64,000 nucleotides of DNA from Sipunculus nudus (GCA_026874595.1 CM049318.1:18896241-18960240); one strand, 5' to 3'. Numbered from the stretch's first letter, positions 32,067 through 43,830 are shown. Numbers and translations are program-made. Notes: generated by a model not told the origin, from the sequence alone.

Positions 32067-32339
32067 CATGTCAAGTAATCAAGTCCAACTCGGACAACCT
32101 TAATACATACCATAGTCTCTACATACTGATGAAATATCCCCCACCTTGCGGTATAATAATCTGTTCTCTTCTCCTTAACATAATCCTAAAATATTTGACC
32201 ATTAAGGATGTATTTCCTTGCACTCAATAACGTCTGGAGGTAAAAGATATATTTGCTTAGTTTGTGCATGAAGTTTACAAGGGATGCTGGTACCGCTTGC
32301 AACGAAAAGATAAACGTTCTCAAAAGCTTAGTGCGAACG

Positions 32340-32640
32340 GGTGATGCTCAATATTAATGTCCATTAATGTTATGTTATAATAACAATAACAATATTAATG
32401 TTATATTGGACAGGACCATATTATACTACTGATTATAAACGTATTCACACAGGTCTATTTATTAGCTTATTATTGATCAGTCGGGGCCCGAATTTCTGTT
32501 ATTGTAAAAACGGCATTGCAACAGTTTCTTCCTGTTATATTTGCATCTCTGTGTAGGTGCAGTGATAAGTTTGATGTCGATTATTTAAATCTCTGTCATA
32601 TGTGGCTTTGAAACCGGAATACATGCGATTAAAAAGGTTC
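32340..32640. repeat. Family A repeat, copy 1
   Basis: AGCTTATTATTGATCAGTCG, a run-on to TTGTAAAAAC, CATCTCTGTGTAGG and CCGGAATACATGCGATTA match copies near 39,655-39,915 and 40,830-41,080. Confidence 0.65.
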
Positions 32641-32756
32641 GTAGTGTTATATCAAATTGATATAAGGGGATAATTAATATTTTATGAGGATGATTCGAAA
32701 TAATTGCTTCTTTTTGAATATGTAACAATCAAAGAAGTTGGAAATGTCGGCCGTAC

Positions 32757-32913
32757 TATCAGGGTTCACACGTGGGCCGGCCCGGCTCGGCCAGGCGAGA
32801 AAGCCCCAGACTAGCATGACCGCAGTGTTTACACGTGGGCCGCATCCGAGGAACGCTGTAGCACAGTATCGCCCAGCGCTTGAGCCAAACACGAAATAGA
32901 ATGTCAACAGTTT
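32757..32913 (-). repeat. Second LTR fragment, 157 bp
   Basis: Near-identical to 31,898-32,037 of the solo LTR (same two CACGTG boxes, here 32,769-32,774 and 32,832-32,837), except for a block of about 28 bp (CAGTATCGCCCAGCGCTTGA...) that the solo LTR lacks and a short stretch it has lost. It has no LTR ends. Confidence 0.8.
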
Positions 32914-33659
32914 CTTCCGTGTACATTGTTCCTATGCGGACGACATAGATGGTTAGCTTATTAAAGAAGTTATATATAATTTAAATATAAAGGTCCCGCT
33001 GTGAAGAACATGATTATTAACTGGGCTATAGACATCATCACGGAAGGTTAGATCCCCGACAGCGGCGCAAAGTTTTTTTTTTTTTTTTTTTTTTGCTTAA
33101 GAGTCGAGAACTTAAATATCGATTAATATCACACTTAAGACCTATTGACTTTTTAACAGGCCATGATTTTTGGATTTTACCTGGCATTATGCCCCGTCAA
33201 ACCTAAAATTCGGAAGGTTAAATAACTACATATGTAAAATGTCAGGAAAATGTTGCTCAAGTATGCAGCGTGACACTTCGAATATAATTTTGTAATTCCA
33301 AAATCTAATACGTCTAACTAGAAAGCTCCCAGAGATCGCACTTTCACCTGAGCCAACACTCTGGACTACCAGGACCTGATTACTTCCAGGATCCTTATTA
33401 AACTATGACGTGGGCTATAGAAGCGCAGGCAGGACAAATATGAATAAAAAACAGAGAAATATGTGTCACGGTTCCCCATCCCACCGTTGGCTTCTCATGT
33501 CAGCACTGTCCACCAGAACAAAAGCGCAATATTGAATAGCAAAATACTTCTGAAGGGACAATCATATTTAGGTCCCCAGTAATGACGGCGATCTCGACTA
33601 CCATGTTCGTCAATGTAAAAAAATGTAAAATACCAACACATATTATATGATAAGATAAA
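32914..33659. other. Spacer with a 22-base T run
   Basis: Poly-T at 33,073-33,094, possibly the 3' tail of an eroded minus-strand retroposon. No gene. Confidence 0.35.
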
Positions 33660-33935
33660 AGTAAAGATGAAAATAAAGGTAAATGTAAGGGAAAAGGTTA
33701 AGTGTTAAGGTAAAGAAAAGGTTCAGGTTAAGATAAAGGTAAAGGTAAGATAAAGGTAAAAGTAAAGATTTAGGTTAAGGTTAAGGTAAAGGTACAGTTT
33801 AAGGTAAGGTTAAGCTTAAGGTTAAGGTTAAGCTTAAAGTAAAGGCTAAGGTAAAGGTTAAGGTAAAGGTTAAGGTAAAGGTAAAGGTAAGGTAAGGTAA
33901 GGTAAGGTAAGATAAGGTTAAAAATAAAGATAAAG
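33660..33935. repeat. GGTAAA/GGTTAA purine-rich minisatellite
   Basis: About 275 bp built from 5-7-bp words AAGGTAAAGGT, AAGGTTAAGGT and AAGGTAAGGTAAGG, with almost only purines plus T on the plus strand. It is not the animal telomere hexamer TTAGGG. It causes an artificial Leu/Tyr/Asn-rich open frame on the minus strand. Confidence 0.85.
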
Positions 33936-34491
33936 ATAACATTTATTTGCTTTAAGGTGCAGGTTTTTGTTGTTGACTTGCAATTCATGACATAAAAATA
34001 AATACATAAAAATAACACAGAACTTATTTGACTATGCATGTAAAAAAAAGCGTGTAAAATAAGCAGTAGATAAAACACATATATAAGAGATTAAATATCT
34101 AGGTTAAAAAGTTAATATCTGAGTTAAAAAAAGTTAATTATTGTATGACACAAGAGAGTTTTTAAGCAAGTAATTCTGCAGAATCTTACATCTTTGCGTT
34201 TACCTGAAGGTAAAAAAAACCAAACCCTGAATGTAGGGGATGTAGTGTGTCGTTCGTGACTTTGATACAAAGGCCATTGTTTAGTTTCATAGATTTCCTG
34301 ATGTGATGCAAGAGAACTACTAGTTATTCTACAACTTCTTCTTATGTTATTATTTAGCTGTTTAACTTATCACATGTATTTGTAAACCAGCACTCCATAA
34401 TATTTTAGGAATAGTTGCTAACAGACAAATCAAACAACCAAACAAAGACGGTAAAAACATAATACCTGCGACACCTAATAATGTCTATGTT
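33936..34491. other. Spacer, nothing recognised
   Basis: AT-rich, no coding or repeat signal seen. Confidence 0.3.
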
Positions 34492-34714
34492 TGTAACGAT
34501 TATCTCGTGCACAGATACATCGGGATACAAAAACAAATATCGTATCGGTATCGTCAGATGTCCCTGTATCGATTCGTTTACAATATATGGTCATTCAACT
34601 AAGAGTGACACCCAGTGTTTACAAAAGTTCCTCGGTGCCATGCAAAACATTAAAGGGTAAAACATTTCAATGGACAAAGAAAAATTCTTGTAATGTATGA
34701 AGTATAGTATATCC

Positions 34715-34759
<45 letters not shown>

Positions 34760-34838
34760 GACTGTATATCGTATCGTGTATCGTATCATGAACAAAGTAT
34801 CACGATATGTATTGTGTCGTGAGGTAAGGTGTCTTACA
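34492..34838. mobile_element. MITE-like element with TATCG-rich arms and a TA microsatellite
   Basis: Imperfect inverted ends: TGTAACGATTATCTCGTGCA at the left, and on the minus strand TGTAAGACACCTTACCTCAC at the right, each followed by ATAC-ATCG words. The interior holds (TA)n at about 34,717-34,757. It resembles widespread animal hAT-like MITEs with CGATAC repeats. No target duplication verified. Confidence 0.45.
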
Positions 34839-34848
34839 GCAACAGTAT

Positions 34849-36050
34849 TGTCAGAAAATTCCTTCTCTTGCTTCATTAAACGACTCACACAATCACAGGA
34901 TTCCGTCCAGCATCATCTACATTCCCTTTACCTGTTTTACAATGAGGAGAGTCGTGCAGACACCATAGATGTTTTATTGCCTTTTTGTTCATGTATGAGG
35001 GGACGCCAGATATAGACGGTTCTATCATCAAGATGGACCAGCCCTACCGCTTCATCAGACAATGGTGTGATTTAAAATTGATGTCTGATGTCTGCAGACT
35101 TATGACTTATGTTTATTAGGGCTGCGCGATATTATCGATATAGCAATATTCCGCGATAACGTGATTCCCATATTTCCCTATCGCAATACAGTTTTAAAAA
35201 AAAATGATACTTTTCGACATTTTGTATATGTACCTTAAAACTGATGTATACATTTAATATGATAAAGAATTATCAATATATAAAAGTATGAATATGTATA
35301 TAATATATATATATAATTATATATATATATCAATTTTAATTTTATAATAATTTAATACGATGAAAATACCACGATATGTATCGCAATACGCTACCAAATA
35401 TCGCATTATATTACGACACGAAATTTGTAGGCGATACCCAGCCCTAATGTTTACTCATTCAGAGTCAAAAGCTGCCGCCTTTTTCCCACGGTGAACCATA
35501 TGCTGCTCTCATAGATCGCATGCCACCGCCCACGATTGAATCCTAATCCACATCCCACACATGCATAAACATTCCCTGCCTTATCATCCATGACTAGGCA
35601 CGAGTAAGATAAAATGATGGGTCTCCTTAGGTCCGGTCTGGCAGCAGATTGCCCCGATAGTCCACTGGTCGGATAATATATTGGCCCAGCAAAACAACGT
35701 CACGGCTTAATATAATGCATCTGATAGTGCAACACAGGCAGGACGTGAAACTCCGATTTCCATAGGGCACATAGACGTTCAGACGGATCAAATAAATGAC
35801 AGAAATTATGATTACCATATGACATCTGGAGTCTCTATCTGATGGCCACTTGGACCGACGACTGCGGAAACAATGAACTGTCGCACCAATAGGTTTAAGA
35901 ACCAGTGAACATGCCAGGAAAGTGACGTTGTATGCACGTCAGGGTAAGGGACGGCAATCAGACCTGACAATGTGACAAGGGAACGTTTCGCTGGTTGTGT
36001 CTATACAGATGATGCAGTTCACGGTTTCTATTCAGTTCTGAGCCAGATAC
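34849..36050. repeat. Dispersed repeat family B, copy 3 (most complete)
   Basis: Collinear with copy 1 across its full length once the MITE at 35,117-35,446 is removed. Shared: ACAATGAGGAGAGTCG (34,941), GACCAGCCCTACC (35,036), CAGATTGCCCCGATAGTCCA (35,645-35,664), CACCAATAGGTTTAAGAACC (35,884), GACAAGGGAACGTTTCGCTG (35,971). It carries the empty TAA site (35,945-35,947) at the position where the Harbinger element sits in copy 1. Confidence 0.8.
35117..35446. mobile_element. hAT-type MITE, 330 bp
   Basis: Ends TAGGGCTG...CAGCCCTA, with ATGTTTAT (35,109-35,116) and ATGTTTAC (35,447-35,454) as the 8-bp target duplicate. Family B copy 1 has the single uninterrupted ATGTTTAC (8,142-8,149). The interior is rich in CGATAT/ATATCG words, as in the common 'GGGCTGCGCGATA' MITEs of animals. 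Confidence 0.85.
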
Positions 36051-36677
36051 CCTGCCGGAAACTGGCATTATAATTACGATGGTGAAGAGCTGAATGATTT
36101 ACAGCGTTAACGGATGGTCTGGCGATTATTTGCCACTCGTTGTAAATATATTGATTTATTATCATGGAAGTAGTGACTGCTGATAATGTAATAGCTTCCG
36201 GATTTTTTTCGGGCAATATCTATCAATCTGTATTTATCAATGGCACTCAAAGTATTAAAATGCTGTAAAAACAAGAAAACTCATATTCCTTATACTAGCG
36301 GTAAATACACTACTCTGTAGGCTGGTCAGCCTGTACTTGAGTCGTGACACAAGTCATAGGAGAGAACGCATTCTAACAGCCATCCATCCTATTGCATCAA
36401 TAGTAAACAGTCGGTAATATTAACATTAGGCTACATGTAATGAATTAACACAAAGAAAACGTGCGGGCTCATTAACCAAAGTTTAAGTCAAACATCTATG
36501 GTCACGGGTGAATGGCTGTAGCGTTCAAGCTGGCTATCGTCAAGGAGTCACTGCAGGACCCGCTTGTTTTCATGCGTCCAGAAATTCATCAAACGTCCTT
36601 TAGGATGTACCAGTATGCTGAGTTAAAACGCATTTTTTCTCGCATATTTTAGGTGTCATGTTAGGTGTCGTTCGACG
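36051..36677. other. Spacer between family B and family C copies
   Basis: No gene. Weak word matches to 26,060-27,130. Confidence 0.35.
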
Positions 36678-38710
36678 AACGTATCTAACGATTAGACTGG
36701 TCATTTTTAAGTGACAGCGTGCCTGTAGGTCATGCGGCGTGCTAATAAAATGACGGCCCTCTATACATGATGTTAAAGTTGCCCATTCACCTACCTTTTG
36801 AAAAAGAATTTATGTGATTTCAGACTTCCTCTGTGTTTATGTTAATGATCTAAGGGCAATTTTAGTTGTTAAAAGTTCTTGTTTATCAACAATATGTTTG
36901 TAAACACAGCAATGTTGACAAACGGAAAAAAGTGGTAGGTTGCATATATGCGGAGGTAGAAAGATAACATGTTGGCAGAACGCCATTTGCAAAGCTCTGG
37001 CTTATCTTTCTTGCTTCCAGATGCCCTTGTTGAATTTGTTTTGATTATTTTGCGGGGCCCCACATATTGTAAACACGTTGATATAAACAAAACAAGCAGC
37101 CTGTGTGCGGTGATATCCACGTTTTCTTGTCTATTTTTATAAAAGCTCCAAGGGATAACCTTTAGTTTATAAAGGTCAGATAGGTGATTGGGCCCCTTTA
37201 AGGCACTCTGACGCTGGTCTGAGACCCTCTTTTGTCAGAGGGCCGAAATGACGCTACATTTCTACCTGACTTTGTGGATACCAGTATTATCTGAACTAGT
37301 ACCCTGAGCGTGTGGAGAGGTAGTTGTAATTACCATAGAATCGATATTTACTGCCCTCGCACAATGTAAATTTAACTGATCGATTACAAAGTGAAGGGCC
37401 CAATTCATGAAGAATTAACTGTGGATGTATCATGGGCTTGGTAATTTGGGGTTTCATTCGAAATTTCCTTTTTTCCCCACTGTGTCTTTGTGATTGTTGA
37501 CTTACTTGATTACTGAAAAGATAAGTTATAATGAAATCAATACAGTGTATATCGACAGAATGACCATGTATTAGTCACAGATGCCTGTACAACCTTGGCT
37601 AAAAATCCTGTTTTAATAATATGATAATTGTCCCTAGTATCCCAATAACCTGTTTTCTTTTAATTTCCTGGGGTTCTCAAAGATAAGGATATGCATCCGA
37701 TATATGTTCTCCTCCTCTGCCGACCTACTATTATCGCCTCACATTGAGTTATAACTTACCCCGAGTGACGGGTTTTATAGTAATGGAGCTCCTAAGGGAG
37801 TTGCTTAATTGTGCACTGGATCTTTTTATGGAAGATTGACAGCTTATTTTGGATCACATGACAGTCGGTGTGATCCGATATTTTTTTATATATATTTTAC
37901 ACGGGCCTTAAATGTTTGGTTTTGGTGATTTAATAGAAAAGAAACAAGCCTTTTTTTCAGAAGGTATGTCAAGTAATTAAGTCCCATGGTGGATAGCTTT
38001 TAAATACACCATATATTTTCAAGGGGAGACCTCTCAACGTCAGGAATAGCAATCTGATTCTCGTTACTCCACATGTTCACAAAAAACAAAGTCAGGATTT
38101 TCAAGGTTTTTAGTCACTTAATTCTCCAAAGGTGACAGCGATAGTTTTATTGTTAAAAATGTATAAAAATCCAGATTTGGATTCCGGGTCGGTATTCAGG
38201 GTAGATAGTCTTTGTTGATCACCGAATTATCGCATCTAAAGCAGGTACCTTTGAGTAAAGTAGCAGAAAAGGGAGGTGATCGCAAGATGTAAAACGGCCA
38301 GTGTGGTCATCAAAGACTCGATTGGACAGATTCTCGCTTTTGAATCCAGCCGGACATGACAGATTTAGACTATATCATATTTTTACTTAACCTGAAGGGC
38401 TTGGCCGTCTGCGGGATATTTGCTCCATACCCTTAACTGTCCACATGGCGGGATTGGAACAGACACTTCATTAGTTAAAAAAAATGGTAAGTAAAGTTAG
38501 TATAAAAGTCAAAATGCGTACGCACCGAAATAGAATGAAAGTCTTCCAGACTTCACTATCAAAATATATTTTTTTTTGTGCATGTTCACAAAATATTGAA
38601 TAGCGCCAAGTCATTATTTCGATTATGAAAGCTGCTAAACAGGAAAACTTGCTGTTTATCATGGTCAAATCATGGTCCGGGACACATCAGAATGTAACAG
38701 AATAACAAAG
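36678..38710. repeat. Dispersed repeat family C, copy 2
   Basis: Collinear with 23,045-25,540 without the LINE. Landmarks: CAGCGTGCCTGTAGGTCATG (36,715), CACTCTGACGCTGGTCTGAG (37,204), TATATCGACAGAATGACC (37,548), GACAGTCGGTGTGATCCGAT (37,860), GACAGCTTATTTTGGAT (37,838). Non-coding, substantially diverged. Confidence 0.7.
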
Positions 38711-39348
38711 ACATTCTGGTACCTCCGTATCTCTATGTCAGTTTAAAAAGAGGTTCACGCATTTATAATCAAAACATTTATATCTGTGGGACGAAACATT
38801 TTTTTCCACGTATTTATAAGATATAATAAATAATAGTCCATACACATTCATCAGGGACATCTGGCGGAAAATCAGACGAATCAGAGTTTAGCACAGACCT
38901 TTCGGCTCAGGTTACAATATTTCTGTTAGTTAACATTGGCGCAAGCACCTTGTATACTGACAGCTTGTAGTTAAATGAGCTCATACCTCCATCACAGAGG
39001 CGATATAAGAGTCTTCCTAAACGCTTATCATATGTGCTCAGGGTAGGCTTCACAACACATATATTTTACAGAAAAGGTAGATGAATAACTGGCTGTAAGT
39101 GATCATTTTTCTCTTACGTGGGTTTAAATGTTAGACCTTCGATGTGTGTGTTTGCTCAATAATAAGGGGTTCTCTGTTCAAAAAGAAACATACGTGATAT
39201 TAAAAGGTGAATATAAAATATCGTGCTTCTTTGTGCAATTAGGCTGAGTCACATGTATAAAATAAAGAGGATATGTTGAACCTTTTATATACAAAAAAAC
39301 AACCAAAAAGCCACCCACACAGTGAAACATTCATACATAGGATAATAC
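38711..39348. other. Spacer, nothing recognised
   Basis: No open frame or repeat that I can support. Confidence 0.3.
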
Positions 39349-39478
39349 TCAAACTCCGATATGTACTTCACCGCAACATATGTGTTAATGTTCACCACGA
39401 CGATTGATGAATCACAGGTTAGCCTTAGAATAAAGGCGACTTCTAATACCAGTGAATGGCTCTTATTCACGAAAGGGA
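39349..39478. repeat. Family D repeat, copy 1
   Basis: ACTCCGATATGTACTTCACC, CAACATATGTGT, GATGAATCACAGGTTAGCC and ACCAGTGAATGGCTC align with 40,148-40,275 and 42,394-42,530. Confidence 0.65.
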
Positions 39479-39654
39479 TAAAGCATTGTCCTCAAAATTG
39501 TATAGAATCATTTAAATAATGTTTATATAATATCATCCAGGTATGTCGGTTGAAATTCCTAGCTGCTGATTATGGATATTTTACCTGTCACCAAAAGATG
39601 AACGTCATCCAACCCTTCGTGCAAGAGACACAAGATCAATATCATGATGGAACG

Positions 39655-39915
39655 CTGGTATAATACTGGGAAGGGGCAAATTATACGTCTGATTATACAA
39701 GCTGACACACAGATCAATAAAGGACCAGCTTATTATTGACTAGTCGGCGCTGGGTATTGTGATATTGTATATGCAGAATAGAAACAGGCTCGTCCTGGTA
39801 TGATCCGTCTCTGTTTAGTCGCAATGAAAGGAGGGATATCGATCATTGAAATGTCTGTCCTTCTGTTGATTTTGTAAACAGATTTGTACCCGGAATGCAT
39901 GCAAATAGATATAGA
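39655..39915. repeat. Family A repeat, copy 2
   Basis: CAGCTTATTATTGACTAGTCGG, GTCTCTGTTTAGTCGCAATG, TTTGTACCCGGAATGCATGC; same order as copies 1 and 3. Confidence 0.7.
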
Positions 39916-40147
39916 TTTAACTATCAGATATATTTATCATGTAAAACGTTCATAATAAATGCGCAAATTCATGAACTTTTGCCATTTGCCGAGGTACTTA
40001 AGACCTGAGGATTGTTTTTATATTTCTTTCCCTTGAATGAAATATAAGAAGAACATGCATTGCATAAGAATAAAGATATTTGGACATGTAACAGGGCTGA
40101 TTAACGGTCTTTTCTGAGACTACATATATATACCGCCTCTGAGATGC

Positions 40148-40275
40148 TACTCAGACTCCGCTGTTTACTTCACTGTAACATATATGTCACGGTTCACTAA
40201 GCCAATGGATGGATCACAGGTAAGCTATAGAACAAAGGCGACCCCGGACACCTGTGAATGGCTCTAACTCTTGAC
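40148..40275. repeat. Family D repeat, copy 2
   Basis: ACTCAGACTCCGCTGTTTAC, CACTGTAACATATATGTCAC, GGCGACCCCGGACACC. A reading frame of 99 codons runs from here (40,258-40,557) but has no family features. Confidence 0.65.
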
Positions 40276-40744
40276 ATGTATAAAGGAATTACCTTGACAA
40301 CGGTCAAGATTCCTTTACATAATATACATAATCATTTGGCTCCAACAAAACACAAACACCCCATTTTTATAAAATGGCGGGTCCTGAAGCGCGCACCATC
40401 TAGAGAGCTCCCCAGTGGAAGTTTTAATCTTTGCCTGGAAGAAAAGGTCCAAATCATAACCTTCCCCAAGACACAACGACTCAACAAAAGATCAGAGCTC
40501 ATTTCCAAATGCATATATAATCATAAACCTCACACACTCGCACCTGACCAAGGCTGAGTGCTTCGGCACGTAATTACATAATGTCACCAACCGTCCCGTA
40601 ACATTTCACGTCTGATGATTGCGGCAGCATGAAAACACGTGTTAATGTGTAACTGAACATTTTCGTTGTAAATTCTGTGTATCAGCTCGAAGCATCAGGC
40701 TAATGGAGCACTGTTAGATTCTTTCAACACCTATGTACTTCAAG

Positions 40745-40796
<52 letters not shown>
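40745..40796. repeat. TA microsatellite
   Basis: About 25 TA dinucleotides. Confidence 0.9.
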
Positions 40797-40798
<2 letters not shown>

Positions 40799-40829
40799 CT
40801 GTTACCAAAAGATGAACGTTCCTAGTACC

Positions 40830-41080
40830 TTAATAAGTTAATGTTATACTTGACATGCCAAAATTATACTTCTGATTAAAATAACTGCCATACAAATCAA
40901 TGAATTACCAGCTTATTATTCACTGGTCGGCGCCGAGATTTCTTTTATTGTATAAACAGAATAGGGATAATCTATTCCTGTTATGTTTCATCTCTGTCTA
41001 GCCGCAATGACAGGGGCGATATCGATCCTTTAAATCGGTATCCTTCTGTGGATTTGTACCCGGAATGCATACAGACAGAT
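40830..41080. repeat. Family A repeat, copy 3
   Basis: CCAGCTTATTATTCACTGGTC, CATCTCTGTCTAGCCGCAAT, ATTTGTACCCGGAATGCATA. Confidence 0.7.
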
Positions 41081-41712
41081 AAAGAAATCCATGGTGTAAT
41101 ATTCAAGTTGGCAATTTAAATCACTTAATCATGATCACATTAACGTCAGTGGTTATATTCATCAAGCGTTGATTGCCCCTCTCTGGATCCTAAATTATCG
41201 CTTTTTTGGCATAAAAACAATCAAAGAAGAATGTCAAACTAGCAGTATTGCCTGCAGGAGGCCTGGTGCAGTTATAACAGGCATCTGATGAAAGGGTATC
41301 TGAGACAGTGACCTTGTTCCATACGCAATGTACATGCGCGTATTTAGAACACTTTGCTCCCTTTTGTTCATGTGAGCCTGAAATTAGTTGGCTTATGTGT
41401 TCGTCCATTACTGTTTAGGTAAATAAAACCAACACCTGATATAAAAGATTAATGATTAAAAGCACTCACTGCGTCGCGTAGGAAATATTAACCAGCCCGG
41501 AAGTTAAGACGTAAGACTTTGGAACTGAAGGTCCTTGGTTAGATCACGCAGATTGTCTCAATAGGTAGTGGGCCGAAATCTCTATTCAACATTAACGCTT
41601 TAACCTAATGCCTTTACAAGCTATGCCGGATTAATCATATAGAACACTCATAACAGGGGACCTCCCGATTATTTAAATATTTCTTTCACTGGAATTAAGT
41701 AAGCATCTGTGG
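41081..41712. other. Spacer with a weak tRNA-like patch
   Basis: Around 41,490-41,580 a GGTCCTTGGTTAGATCAC stretch recalls a B box, but no paired A box or cloverleaf could be made. Otherwise nothing recognised. Confidence 0.25.
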
Positions 41713-42075
41713 CTACAGTGGCTCAAGGGTAGAGCGCAGGACTAAAAGCCGGTAGATTGCGTGTTCGATCCCAGCCGAGGCGGTGAGATTTTTCACGGTC
41801 GGCCTAACCCAGGGTGAGCGCTCTGCAGGCTTAATTGGGAGAATGTGCACAACAGTCATGTTTCACCCACAAACGAGTACTCCATTTGGGGGTTCCTTGA
41901 TGTTATAATCCAGCAATGTGGATAACACACACCCAAGACCTGCAGGAGTGGTACACCGAGCCTGGTTGATACCAACCCCTGTCACGTGGTCCGAAACAAG
42001 AATTTAACTCTGCAGATGTACATGGTAATAGTTGAGCAAGCATTAAAAATGTAGGCGGTTACGTCCACCAAAAAA
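41713..42075 (+). mobile_element. tRNA-derived SINE
   Basis: A box GTGGCTCAAGGGTAGAGCGC (41,719-41,738) and B box GTGTTCGATCCCAGCC (41,761-41,776) are well kept. The body shares GCAGGCTTAATTGGGAGAAT, CCCACAAACGAGTACTCC, GGGGTTCC, ACACACCCAAGACCTGCAGG with the SINE at 14,512-14,850. The 3' end is AGGCGGTTACGTCCACC plus A-rich tail. RNA polymerase III would transcribe an intact copy; mobilisation depends on a partner LINE. Confidence 0.85.
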
Positions 42076-43554
42076 GGAAATAAGAAAGAAAAAGAAGTAT
42101 ATAGCTGTATAAACATATAACCGGGTTGACAAACGGTCTAGAACCCGTGACATCATACGACTCGTGTTCATTTTTTTTTCAAAAACAACAACTATTATTG
42201 TATCGGGTATGGAAGATTATTTTTAAAATCATTAGATACAAACATGAAATATTAAAGGGTCATTTCCCTTGCGGATTGGCTCTATTTGGTTCCAGCTTTA
42301 CTGTCTCTTCACTTGGATTTTTGAACTGACATATTTATAACCAAAAAGATCTACATTCAAAGACTTCATATATAAATTTACCTCTGGAGTCCTACTCAGA
42401 CTCCGCTGTGCACTTCACGGTAACATATGTGTCATGGTTCATTAAGTCCATGGATTGATCCCTGGTTAGCTCTATAACAAAGGCGACCCCTGGTACCAGT
42501 GTATGGCTCCAGATCTCGACTGGTACCTCACAATGGTGTAGAATCAAAAAGCCAACAAAGGATCATTCATGTTAGAATCATGTGACTAAGCCCAAGACAG
42601 ACCCATTACAATTTGTGATTTAGAAATTGTCTATAGGTCCATATTCACCTTGTTGGGCATCTTGAATAGGAGTTTAAACACCTAAAAAATTACGGACATA
42701 TCCATCACATTAAAGCGTGCGGTATAACTGAAAATCTTCAGGTCAATGATTTCACAATGTGTATGTAGATACGATTACTTTGACCAAAATGTGTTTAAAT
42801 AAATACACAGACGCACTGAAGCGAGTATAATTATCCAGCTTACTTAATTATTCCCTTATTCTGATATATGGATTATTTGGTAAATCAAACATTTCAAACT
42901 CAACTAAATAATAACCGGAACAAGGAGATACAGGGCATATATGACCAAGCAGACACAGCTTCTGTTGACTCTTAAACCTAAATCCATTTAGGTTTCCTTA
43001 ATTACGTTAATACAATTCCTTGAAGAAAAGATGAACAGCATCAGTGAAGTACTAAATCCAACAGTACTTCTGTTGAAATCCAGGGGTTCCCTGAAAAGAA
43101 ACCCAATATCTGTTGTCATTAAATCACAAAGGAAAGCATATCGAATGGATGGCGATCAGAAGCAGGCAAGCCTTTGTATGATCTTAAATTGAAGTAGGAT
43201 CAGACCGGCAGCCTTGTTGTTTGGATCAGCACAAATAGACTTGCGATTGGTGACATTTTTTTTTCAATTCGAAATGAAAGCAGTCCTTTGATTTGGCTAA
43301 ACACTGAGAGCTACGTTACACGGGCAGGTCCCATTAGTCCTCCAGTTTGGAAACCTTCTCTTCTTTCAAGTAACAGGAGCATTTAAGTATTTATGAAGGA
43401 CTAGTAGTGCGTGTTTTAAACAATTAAACATTTAAACAGGTCTGAAATGTCTATATGATATTAAAGACTCCGTTAGACTCGCCCCTCTGCCTTAAAAGAG
43501 TATGAATTAAACAGAACTCGTAATAATTACGAACGGACAAAATAGGGAAGTCGT
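42076..43554. other. Mostly unassigned; contains family D copy 3
   Basis: Family D lies at 42,394-42,530 (ACTCAGACTCCGCTGTGCAC, GGTAACATATGTGTCATGG, GGCGACCCCTGGTACC). The remainder is AT-rich without a recognised gene. Confidence 0.5.
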
Positions 43555-43830
43555 GCAGGCGGGGCTCGAGCCGATCATGTTGACTCCAGCAAGATGGGGT
43601 CTGCATCCCGCACCAAGGACAAAAGTAGGTTTCCAGGTATTAAGCCTTGAAGTATTGTTAGGGGGAAGCCAAACCGAGCGCACAGAAATCCAAGGCTCCT
43701 TTTAAAGGTTAGCTCCAGAACGCCAAGCACCAGGGCCTAGTCGAGGGGTGGGAGGAGTCAGCACGGCAACAGCAACCTCGCCCGCTTCGTAATGCGTACC
43801 CGGGCATCCCAGCCACTTGCATGCAGACAG
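43555..43830. other. GC-rich island of unknown nature
   Basis: About 275 bp with visibly higher G+C than the surroundings. One plus-strand frame stays open for about 50 codons from about 43,552, with no family features. Could be a structured RNA, an exon or a GC-rich repeat fragment; nothing decides between these. Confidence 0.35.

Noticed and set aside
33660-33935. Interstitial telomere repeats
   Set aside because: Words are GGTAAA, GGTTAA and GGTAAGG, not TTAGGG arrays.
33770-34078. 102-codon minus-strand frame rich in Leu, Tyr and Asn
   Set aside because: It is the translation of the GGTAAA/GGTTAA minisatellite.
40258-40557. 99-codon open frame on the plus strand
   Set aside because: Starts inside repeat family D and has no family features; probably chance.
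41490-41580. tRNA gene
   Set aside because: A B-box-like word exists but no A box at the right distance and no cloverleaf could be formed.
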